Of a DNA stretch of 11,890 nucleotides, positions 6,215-11,890 are shown piece after piece (the first letter of the stretch is position 1; every line of letters begins with the position of its first letter). A model generated the notes under the pieces. That model made no database searches and was not told the DNA's origin. It worked only from the letters and a program-made list of their open reading frames with translations. This DNA comes from Selenomonadales bacterium (lineage in GTDB: Bacteria > Bacillota > Negativicutes > RGIG982). The translations under genes were made by a program, and so were the position numbers. The stretch is taken from the NCBI GenBank assembly GCA_017390595.1, contig JAFPBC010000214.1, positions 1 to 11,890 on the forward strand, read 5' to 3'.

Positions 6215-7807
6215 ATGAAAAAGAAGATGGTGATCGCTTCTCTTTGTTTGAGCTTGCTCGGTTTTCACAGTGCCGAAGCAGCGAAACCGAATATGTCGGT
6301 ATATTGGGAAGCAGACGGAAAAGATAAGATCGTTTTGACGAAAGAAGCGTACGAGGATGACGGACAGCTCTGGATCCCGAGTGATGTCGTTTCAAAGATC
6401 AACAGAAAAGCAAACGTTAAGAACGGGAATCAGCACGTATCCATTCCAATGGCGAAACTGCGTACGGAGTACAAAGATCTCAATCGCCTTTTGATGCGTG
6501 AACTTGATCTGTCATTTCAAACGCAATACAAAAACGGAAAGCATTATTTCGCTGTAACAGAACCTGCCGAAGTGCTTGGTGTCGAAGTAAAGAAAACGAA
6601 AAAAGGCATCATATTAAAAGAAGAAGTCGGCAAACGATATATCAAAGTGGAAGAAAACAACGGCGAGCCTGCTATCGAAGGTAAGATCAATCTTGTATGG
6701 GATGTCATGACAGAAGCAACGCGCAAAAAAGATAAGATCGCAGGTCTTGATATCTTGTCGCCGACTTGGTTTGATATCGTAGACCGCAACGGTACGCTCA
6801 ACAATAAAGCAAAACGTGCGTACGTTGACGAAGCGCATGCCAAAGGATACCGCGTCTGGGCGCTTGTTACGAATAACTTTGACCGTAATTTGACCAAAGC
6901 AGTATTGGCCGATCCGCGCGCGAGAGAAAATGTCATCCGACAGCTTGCGATATACAGCATGATCTACGATCTTGACGGTATCAATATCGACTTTGAGAAT
7001 GTCTATGATGATGACAAAGACAGATTGACAGAATTCGTCGGAGAGATGAGCGATATGTTCCGTCAGATGGGACTTGTCAGCTCGATCGATGTAACGGTAC
7101 CTGCTTATTCTTCTTATTGGTCGCTCTGTTATGACAGAAAAGCACTTGCCGAAAAAGTAGACTACATGATGGTCATGACATATGATGAACATTGGGCATC
7201 GTGTCCGACCAGTGGTTCGGTCGCATCGCTTCCGTGGACAGAGAACAACATCAATAAGATGCTCAAACTTGTACCGAAAGAAAAACTTCTGCTCGGTATC
7301 CCGCTCTATACACGCGAATGGACCGAAACAAAAACGAACGGAAAGATTCGTACGAAATCGCAAACACGCTGGATGAAAGATGTTGAGAAGATCATTCGCG
7401 ACAAAAACATAACGCCGACTTGGCTTCCCGAGATCGGACAAGACTATTTGGAATATGAAGAAAACGGTAAAAAACATCGTATTTGGATAGAAAACGCAAG
7501 ATCTATCAAGGAAAGATTGTCGCTCGTACAAAAATACGACTTAGCAGGTGCCGCTTCATGGCGAAAAGGCTTTGAAACAGAAGATATCTGGCCGATCTAT
7601 TATGATTCGTTGAAACCGATACCGACGATACAGGAAACGGTCGTGGCAGAAGAAGAGATCAAGGCAGAACCAAACGATAAGGATAAGAAAAAAGAAAAAC
7701 GTAAAAAAGACAAGAAAAATAAGAAAAACAAAAAAGATAAAAAAGATAAAAAGAAAGACAAACATAAGAAAAAGAGATCGGATGATTCCTTGACAAACGA
7801 AACGTAA
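6215..7807 (+). CDS. Secreted glycoside hydrolase family 18 protein (YaaH/SleL/YvbX-like) with lysine-rich tail
   Basis: Predicted exported glycosidase acting on N-acetylglucosamine-containing polymers; in related proteins this is peptidoglycan or chitin-like glycan. The product is 530 aa from the ATG at 6215. A signal peptide (MKKKMVIAS.., hydrophobic to about residue 17) is likely cleaved after AEA near residue 22. Residues about 25-130 resemble the copper-amine-oxidase N-terminal-like domain often found on Firmicute surface proteins (weak call). The GH18 barrel covers about 155-465: the catalytic motif DGINIDFE ends at Glu261, MTYDEH is at about 321-326, and the late Trp is in AASWRKGF (Trp449). 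DGINIDFE has Asn where the usual motif has Asp (DGxDxDxE), but the proton-donor Glu and the preceding Asp are present. Residues about 487-521 are almost only Lys with Asp, Asn, Glu and Arg. No LysM domain is seen, unlike SleL. Substrate is not determinable; spore function is unproven. Confidence 0.9.
   Translation: MKKKMVIASLCLSLLGFHSAEAAKPNMSVYWEADGKDKIVLTKEAYEDDGQLWIPSDVVSKINRKANVKNGNQHVSIPMAKLRTEYKDLNRLLMRELDLSFQTQYKNGKHYFAVTEPAEVLGVEVKKTKKGIILKEEVGKRYIKVEENNGEPAIEGKINLVWDVMTEATRKKDKIAGLDILSPTWFDIVDRNGTLNNKAKRAYVDEAHAKGYRVWALVTNNFDRNLTKAVLADPRARENVIRQLAIYSMIYDLDGINIDFENVYDDDKDRLTEFVGEMSDMFRQMGLVSSIDVTVPAYSSYWSLCYDRKALAEKVDYMMVMTYDEHWASCPTSGSVASLPWTENNINKMLKLVPKEKLLLGIPLYTREWTETKTNGKIRTKSQTRWMKDVEKIIRDKNITPTWLPEIGQDYLEYEENGKKHRIWIENARSIKERLSLVQKYDLAGAASWRKGFETEDIWPIYYDSLKPIPTIQETVVAEEEIKAEPNDKDKKKEKRKKDKKNKKNKKDKKDKKKDKHKKKRSDDSLTNET
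7679..7776 (+). repeat. A-rich low-complexity tract encoding the lysine-rich tail of the GH18 protein
   Basis: Imperfect reiteration of short units such as GATAAAAAA and AAGAAAAAC, coding repeats like KKDKK and KKNKK. Several runs of five or six A make it prone to length change by slippage. Confidence 0.7.
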
Positions 7808-7818
7808 AGGAGTATATT
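7790..7818 (+). promoter_or_regulatory. Promoter of the DUF134 gene, inside the 3' end of the GH18 gene
   Basis: Consensus -35 TTGACA at 7790-7795, an exact 17-nt spacer, and -10 TATATT at 7813-7818 (5 of 6). The predicted transcription start is about 7825, next to the palindrome at 7826-7837. Confidence 0.7.
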
Positions 7819-7825
7819 TCTAATT

Positions 7826-7837
7826 GAGCATATGCTC
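7826..7837. promoter_or_regulatory. Perfect 12-bp palindrome, candidate operator at the DUF134 transcription start
   Basis: GAGCATATGCTC is fully self-complementary. It lies 8 nt after the -10 box and 24 nt before the TTG start codon. A dimeric regulator bound here would cover the transcription start. The product of the gene is itself a predicted helix-turn-helix protein, so autoregulation is a reasonable guess. No T-run follows, so it is not a terminator. Confidence 0.55.
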
Positions 7838-7860
7838 GAAATAAAAGGGGTTGAACCAAA

Positions 7861-8343
7861 TTGGCACGAATGAGATGCTGTGCAAAAGTAAGCGATGAAC
7901 CGCGCTGCCGAAGATTTTTCACCGATGAGCATGGTGATGAATCACCAATGATCCTGCAAGTTGAGGAAATGGAAGCCATACGCCTCAAAGATCATGTTGG
8001 ATTCGATCAAGCAAGAGCGGCAGAGGCGATGCATATATCAAGGCCTACATTTCAGAGGATATTGCAATCGGCTCGTATCAAGCTTGCAACAGCACTTATG
8101 GAAGGTCGGTCGATCCTGATCAGCGGAGGGAATTATAAAATGGCAAATCGTGTATTCGAATGTCTCGTTTGTCATCATGTTTGGGAAGAGCCACCGTGCT
8201 CCGAAGGCGGCAGACATGGTTATGAGATCGCTTGCCCGAAATGTGGCAGAATGGAAAAAATGAAAATTGAAAATGGCGTACGTCATCAGTGCGGCGGTCA
8301 TGGTCATCATGGCGGCGGCTGCGGTTGCCATAATCACGGTTAA
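7861..8343 (+). CDS. DUF134/UPF0251 helix-turn-helix protein fused to zinc ribbon and Cys/His-rich tail
   Basis: Predicted DNA-binding protein of unknown function, 160 aa. Residues 1-92 match the UPF0251/DUF134 pattern: a basic, Cys-containing start (MARMRCCAKV, Cys6, Cys7, Cys16), then VEEMEAIRLKDHVGFDQARA and the helix-turn-helix with AMHISRPTFQRILQSARIKL (57-76), ending in ISGG. A second part has CLVC (101-104) and CPKC (125-128), a likely zinc ribbon, and the last 20 residues are Gly/His/Cys-rich (CGGHGHHGGGCGCHNHG), a likely metal-binding tail. I keep the TTG start at 7861 because family members begin M(A/P)RxR and AAAGGGG at 7844-7850 lies 10 nt upstream. An ATG at 7870 (residue 4) is the alternative. 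It has its own promoter and an operator-like palindrome, and ends in a strong terminator. In other genomes this family is often found near NifX/NifB-like iron-molybdenum cofactor domain genes (from memory); none is in this window. A redox or metal-sensing role is speculation. Confidence 0.85.
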   Translation: MARMRCCAKVSDEPRCRRFFTDEHGDESPMILQVEEMEAIRLKDHVGFDQARAAEAMHISRPTFQRILQSARIKLATALMEGRSILISGGNYKMANRVFECLVCHHVWEEPPCSEGGRHGYEIACPKCGRMEKMKIENGVRHQCGGHGHHGGGCGCHNHG

Positions 8344-8344
8344 T

Positions 8345-8380
8345 AAAAAAGAAGCAGTGCGAGAGCATTGCTTCTTTTTT
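8345..8380 (+). terminator. Strong intrinsic terminator after the DUF134 gene
   Basis: A 16-bp stem (8345-8360 with 8365-8380), one G-T wobble, GAGA tetraloop of the stable GNRA type, and six T at the 3' end. The A-run on the other side gives it potential in both directions. Confidence 0.92.
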
Positions 8381-8421
8381 GTATGTAAAAAGGCGATTTT
8401 CTTCAATGTGAGAAAGTGAAA

Positions 8422-8455
8422 ATGTGTAAACTCCGTTATATGAACGGTTTTTTTT
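8422..8455 (+). terminator. Small hairpin with eight-T tract upstream of ilvB, possible second terminator or attenuator
   Basis: CCGTT (8433-8437) pairs with AACGG (8443-8447) around a 5-nt loop, followed by eight T (8448-8455). The stem is only 5 bp, so it is weak. An 11-codon ORF from ATG 8422 (MCKLRYMNGFF, stop at 8455-8457) overlaps it but has no run of Leu, Val or Ile codons and a poor ribosome binding site. Apart from this and the promoter below, 8381-8523 shows nothing I can name, including no T-box. Confidence 0.4.
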
Positions 8456-8462
8456 AGACTAC

Positions 8463-8491
8463 TTGTGTAAAGGAATGATATTATATATAAT
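8463..8491 (+). promoter_or_regulatory. Promoter of ilvBN
   Basis: Perfect -10 TATAAT at 8486-8491 with -35-like TTGTGT at 8463-8468, 17 nt apart. The -35 matches consensus at only 3 of 6. Transcription would start near 8498, leaving a leader of about 26 nt, too short for a leader-peptide or T-box control. Confidence 0.6.
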
Positions 8492-8523
8492 TAACGTATA
8501 TGACTGGGAAGGTAGGATGAACT

Positions 8524-10212
8524 GTGAACGGAGCAGAAGCAATTATTGAAAGTCTAAAAAGAGAAAAAGTAGATCTCGTTTTCGGATATCCCGGCGGTGC
8601 CGTGTTGACACTATATGATGCAGTTTATAAAATGAAGTTTCCGCATATCTTGACACGTCATGAGCAAGGTGCTGTTCATGCGGCCGACGGTTATGCGCGT
8701 ATTACGGGCAAAGTCGGCGTTTGTTTCGCGACGAGCGGTCCGGGTGCAACGAATTTGATCACGGGTATCGCGACCGCTTATATGGATTCGATCCCTCTTG
8801 TATGTATTACAGGTCAGGTCGGTACGTCGCTTATCGGGAAGGATTCGTTCCAAGAAGCTGATATGAGCGGTATCACGACACCGATCACGAAACATAATTA
8901 TCTGGTCAAACGTGTCGAGGATCTGCCGCGTGTGTTGAAGGAAGCATTCTTCATTGCATCGACAGGTCGTCCGGGTCCTGTTGTTATCGACGTGGCCAAA
9001 GATGTATTTGCGGCCGAACTTGAATATGAATATCCCGAGTCGGTAGAGCTCAAAGGGTATACGGGATTATTCCTCGGTGATTCTGATGAGATCGAAGCCG
9101 CTTCGCAGGCAATGCAGATGTCACGCAAACCTGTTATTTTTGTCGGTGGTGGTGTCGTGCTTGCCGATATGGCGGATGAGATCCGTTCGTTTGTTAAGAA
9201 AACGGGCATTCCTGTTGTCTCCAGTTTGATGGGGATGGGTGTCATGCCGAGCAAAGATGGTTGTTATCTTGGTATGGTCGGTATGCATGGTACATATACG
9301 GCAAACATGGCTGTTATGCAGAGCGATCTGCTGATCGGTATCGGTGTGCGTTTCGATGACCGTGTCACAGGTATCGTAGAACAGTTCGCTCCGAAAGCGA
9401 AGAAGATACATTTCGATGTTGACGCGGCAGAGATCAATAAGAACGTAGTTGTTGATTATCGTGTATGCGGCGACATTCGTCGTACGCTTCCGATCTTCTG
9501 TAAAAAAGTCCTTCGCATCAAACAAGATTGGCGTTCGCATCTTTTGCCGTGGCGTGCGTATCTCGACAAGATGAAAGAACGCTATCCGTTGACGTATGAT
9601 GCAAAAGATGGTGAGATCCTTGCACAACACGTTATTGAGATGGTCAGCGATTATGCGAAAGATGATGCGATCATCGTAACAGATGTCGGTCAGCATCAGA
9701 TGTGGACGGCACAGTTCTATAATTTCCGCCATTCGCGTTCGTTTTTGACGTCGGGCGGTCTCGGTACGATGGGCTATGGCCTGCCTGCCGCGATCGGTGC
9801 GAAATTGGCGCAACCGCATCGTCAGGTCATTTTGTTTACCGGTGACGGAAGTCTTATGATGAATTGTCAGGAGCTTGCAACAGCTGCAGACAATGACATT
9901 GAGGTGAAGATCGTTCTTCTCAATAATGGCGTGCTTGGTATGGTGTCGCAGTGGCAGCGTATGTTCTACGGTGAACGTTATTCGCAGTCTCAGCTTAAAA
10001 CGAAGCTCGATTTTATCAAGTTGGCAGATGCAATGGGTGTCAAAGGTATGCGTGTTACGGAAGAAGATGAGTTGGATACGGCGATCCATCGTATGCTCGC
10101 GACTGAAGGCACGGTATTGCTTGAAGTCGTTGTACCGCCGAAAGAAAATGTTCTGCCGATGGTTGCCGCGGGCAAACCGTTGAATGAGATGGTATTGGGG
10201 GCAGAAGAATGA
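8524..10212 (+). CDS. ilvB: Acetolactate (acetohydroxyacid) synthase large, catalytic subunit
   Basis: Thiamine-diphosphate and FAD enzyme that joins two pyruvates to 2-acetolactate, or pyruvate and 2-oxobutyrate to 2-aceto-2-hydroxybutyrate, the first common step to valine, leucine and isoleucine. The 562 aa are the normal length. The N-terminal ThDP pyrimidine domain carries the catalytic glutamate (RHEQGAVHAADGYAR, Glu47) and the GQVGTSLIGKDSFQEAD loop. A central FAD-associated domain (about 190-330) includes GVRFDDRVTG. The C-terminal ThDP/Mg domain has GDGS (440-443) with NN at 467-468, and the conserved GMVSQWQ with Trp477, typical of the biosynthetic rather than the catabolic AlsS enzyme. 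The start is GTG with AGGA (8514-8517) 6 nt before it; the ATG at 8517 is out of frame. It overlaps ilvN by 4 bp, so the subunits are translationally coupled. Confidence 0.97.
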   Translation: MNGAEAIIESLKREKVDLVFGYPGGAVLTLYDAVYKMKFPHILTRHEQGAVHAADGYARITGKVGVCFATSGPGATNLITGIATAYMDSIPLVCITGQVGTSLIGKDSFQEADMSGITTPITKHNYLVKRVEDLPRVLKEAFFIASTGRPGPVVIDVAKDVFAAELEYEYPESVELKGYTGLFLGDSDEIEAASQAMQMSRKPVIFVGGGVVLADMADEIRSFVKKTGIPVVSSLMGMGVMPSKDGCYLGMVGMHGTYTANMAVMQSDLLIGIGVRFDDRVTGIVEQFAPKAKKIHFDVDAAEINKNVVVDYRVCGDIRRTLPIFCKKVLRIKQDWRSHLLPWRAYLDKMKERYPLTYDAKDGEILAQHVIEMVSDYAKDDAIIVTDVGQHQMWTAQFYNFRHSRSFLTSGGLGTMGYGLPAAIGAKLAQPHRQVILFTGDGSLMMNCQELATAADNDIEVKIVLLNNGVLGMVSQWQRMFYGERYSQSQLKTKLDFIKLADAMGVKGMRVTEEDELDTAIHRMLATEGTVLLEVVVPPKENVLPMVAAGKPLNEMVLGAEE

Positions 10213-10709
10213 AAAAGTATTTATTAGCACTTTTGGTTGACAACCGCCCGGGGGTATTGACGCACGTGTCGGGTCTTATCAGCCGTCGTGCATTCAATAT
10301 CGAAAGTATCGCCGCAGGTTATACGGAAGAAGAAGATGTTACTCGTATCAATATCGTGGTATCGGTCAACAATGAATTAGAGCTCGATCAGGTCGTCAAT
10401 CAGCTCAACAAGCTCATTGATATCATCAAGATCGTCAACTTGACGAAGTTCGACCCGATCCAGCGCGAGCTTGTTATGATAAAGGTCAAAGCAAGCCCTG
10501 CAACGAGAACGGATATCATGAATATCGTTGAGATATTCCGTGCTAAGATCGTCGATATCAATCGTGAAACGATGGTCATCGAGTTGACAGGTGAGCAGAG
10601 CAAGATCGATGCTCTTTGCAATGTATTAAAAGACCATGAGATCATCGAGATCGCGCGTACGGGTGCGATCGCGTTGTCGCGCGGGCCGATTCCGGCAAAA
10701 AGATTGTGA
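10209..10709 (+). CDS. ilvN: Acetolactate synthase small, regulatory subunit
   Basis: Regulatory partner of IlvB that activates the enzyme and confers feedback inhibition, usually by valine. The 166 aa match the long (IlvH-type) small subunits. An ACT domain fills about residues 1-78 (LLALLVDNRPGVLTHVSGLI, then RRAFNIESI), and the ALS_ss C-terminal domain runs from about 84 to 158. The start overlaps the ilvB stop (ATGA), which supports coupled production of both subunits. No terminator is visible before the next gene 30 bp on, so the transporter may be cotranscribed. ilvC, ilvD and leu genes are not in the window. Confidence 0.96.
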   Translation: MKKYLLALLVDNRPGVLTHVSGLISRRAFNIESIAAGYTEEEDVTRINIVVSVNNELELDQVVNQLNKLIDIIKIVNLTKFDPIQRELVMIKVKASPATRTDIMNIVEIFRAKIVDINRETMVIELTGEQSKIDALCNVLKDHEIIEIARTGAIALSRGPIPAKRL

Positions 10710-10739
10710 TAAGATTCTTGTTTATCGGAAGGATCACGT

Positions 10740-11890
10740 ATGAAAGAGCTTATCACGCGGAATTACGTTCTGCTTTGTATCAGTAACTTTTTACAATTTA
10801 TCATCCACTTTTTGTTGATAACGGCACTGCCGATCTTCGTCGGAGAAGTCCTCGGCGGGTCGGACAGTCAAGTCGGATTGGTGATCGGAATGTACATGAT
10901 AGGGGCGGTAATGATCCGCCCCTTCATTGGTAGATGGATGGATGTATACGATCAGAAGAAGATACTGTCGCTGGTCGCTGTTTCGTTTTTGCTGCCGCTT
11001 ACGTGTTATGCGGTAATAGAGAATGTTACGCTGTTTTTTGTCTTGCGATTTATCCATGGTATCGCGTTCGGTGCGTTGACGACGGCGACATTGACGGCTG
11101 TCAGCACATCGCTTCCGAAAAAGCGGACAGGTGAAGGCATCGGATACTTTTCGATGTGTATGACGCTCGGTATCGTTATCGGGCCGCTTATGGCACTGTC
11201 TATCATTGAGCATTTCGGCTTTATCGCATTGTTTGCGACTTGCGATCTGTTGGCGTTTGCTATCGTGATGCTTGCCGCTCTGATGCGGTCTTGCTACGGC
11301 AAAAAAGCGGGTGAACAACAACCGCTCTCGCTTCGGACGTTGTTTGAAAAAACGACGATACCGCTCGGTATCATCGGTATGTGTCCGACATTTGCTTTTG
11401 CGGGCATCGCGACGTTTATCACGTTGTTCGCGCAAGGATTGGGACTCTTGCCGTATGCCGCCTATTATTTCCTGGTATCGGCGTTCGTTATATTGATATC
11501 GAGACCGTTCGTGGGACGAGCGTTCGACCGCATCAATGCTGATATTCTTATCTATCCGTCCGTCATTATTATGGCTCTTGGCTTGGCAAAGCTTGCTATG
11601 GCAGAGACGGGTGCGGATATCTTATGGAGCGGTGTCCTCATCGGGCTCGGAAACGGTACGCTTTTCTCGTGCCTGCAATCGCTCGTTATTCGAAATGCAC
11701 CGCTCGGCAGAACAGGGGCGGCTTCGTCGACATTCTTTATTCTGTTCGATATCGGAAGTGCGCTCGGTTCCTTTTGCTTGGGTATCGTCGCACAGGAGAC
11801 AAGCTATGTCGTGATGTATTTCGTTACATCATTCGTTGCTGCCATGACAGGCGTATTTTATTACCTGTGGCGAAGAGATCACAAAGATGC
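10740..11890 (+). CDS. Major facilitator superfamily transporter (3' truncated by window edge)
   Basis: Inner-membrane secondary transporter of the MFS, DHA1/arabinose-efflux-like type. The frame opens at ATG 10740 (MKELITRNYVLLCISNFLQF) and remains open for 383 codons to the window end. Such proteins have about 390-410 aa, so little is missing. AAGGA at 10729-10733, 6 nt before the ATG, supports this start. Alternating hydrophobic segments fit about 12 transmembrane helices in two halves. The loop after TM2 has motif A in the form GRWMDVYDQKK (conserved G, D and basic end), and RPFVGRAFDRIN repeats it in the second half. It starts 30 bp after ilvN on the same strand and may be in the same transcript. 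Substrate is unknown; a link to branched-chain amino acids is suggested only by position. Confidence 0.9.
   Translation, partial: MKELITRNYVLLCISNFLQFIIHFLLITALPIFVGEVLGGSDSQVGLVIGMYMIGAVMIRPFIGRWMDVYDQKKILSLVAVSFLLPLTCYAVIENVTLFFVLRFIHGIAFGALTTATLTAVSTSLPKKRTGEGIGYFSMCMTLGIVIGPLMALSIIEHFGFIALFATCDLLAFAIVMLAALMRSCYGKKAGEQQPLSLRTLFEKTTIPLGIIGMCPTFAFAGIATFITLFAQGLGLLPYAAYYFLVSAFVILISRPFVGRAFDRINADILIYPSVIIMALGLAKLAMAETGADILWSGVLIGLGNGTLFSCLQSLVIRNAPLGRTGAASSTFFILFDIGSALGSFCLGIVAQETSYVVMYFVTSFVAAMTGVFYYLWRRDHKD

Noticed and set aside
6614..7531. 305-codon open frame on the minus strand opposite the GH18 gene
   Set aside because: Shadow of the GH18 coding frame: Phe/Arg/Cys-rich composition, no recognisable domain and no supporting start signals.
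6136..8343. GH18 gene plus DUF134 gene as a sporulation or spore-cortex unit
   Set aside because: The GH18 protein lacks the LysM domains of SleL, no sporulation promoter or other spore gene is seen, and housekeeping-type promoters precede both genes.
8422..8457. 11-codon ORF as an ilv leader peptide
   Set aside because: MCKLRYMNGFF has one Leu and no Ile or Val, a poor ribosome binding site, and lies upstream of the best promoter, so classical attenuation is not supported.
8381..8523. T-box riboswitch before ilvB
   Set aside because: The predicted transcript leader is about 26 nt, and no T-box-like conserved sequence or specifier stem is visible.
9121..10230. 369-codon open frame on the minus strand opposite ilvB
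   Set aside because: It lies wholly against a well-conserved ilvB frame, has a His/Thr/Arg-rich composition typical of antisense reading, and resembles no family I know.
10791..11435. 214-codon minus-strand open frame opposite the MFS gene
   Set aside because: Very Arg/Gln/Asp-rich, the expected complement of a hydrophobic membrane protein gene; the plus-strand frame has clear MFS motifs and a ribosome binding site.

Overview
This is an ordinary stretch of bacterial chromosome of moderate GC with short gaps, strong Shine-Dalgarno sites and sigma-A/sigma-70-type promoters. The families (short D,D-carboxypeptidase, MscL with a C-terminal CxxC pair, UPF0251/DUF134 protein, ilvB-ilvN overlap) suggest a Firmicute, perhaps of the Gram-negative-walled Negativicutes (Selenomonas-like). 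That placement is an inference from memory of the protein families, not from a database search.

Layout. 1-1059 (+) is the C-terminal part of an FtsH-type AAA+ metalloprotease. It converges on a MATE efflux gene (1067-2404, -), and the two share one hairpin terminator that covers both stop codons. A divergent gap of about 190 bp leads to mscL (2592-3056, +) and a secreted D-alanyl-D-alanine carboxypeptidase (3088-3978, +), probably cotranscribed. Two hairpins separate the latter from a convergent universal stress protein (4078-4524, -). A divergent AT-rich promoter region of about 200 bp then serves the Usp gene and a cardiolipin synthase (4729-6135, +). Next come a secreted GH18 glycosidase (6215-7807, +) and a DUF134 helix-turn-helix/zinc-ribbon protein (7861-8343, +). 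Each of these two has a good promoter placed at the 3' end of the gene before it. After a strong terminator come ilvB and ilvN (8524-10709, +), overlapping by 4 bp, and then a major facilitator transporter (10740 onwards, +) that runs off the window.

Functionally, 1-8343 is mostly envelope and stress upkeep: membrane proteolysis, drug efflux, osmotic release valve, peptidoglycan trimming, cardiolipin synthesis and a cell-wall or glycan hydrolase. 8524-10709 is branched-chain amino acid synthesis. No gap exceeds 300 bp. I see no tRNA, rRNA, CRISPR array, insertion sequence or phage gene.

I did not find a convincing undescribed multi-gene system. The most interesting items are a perfect 12-bp palindrome exactly at the predicted transcription start of the DUF134 regulator gene, zinc-binding-like cysteine pairs fused to MscL, and lysine-rich tails on both secreted envelope enzymes.
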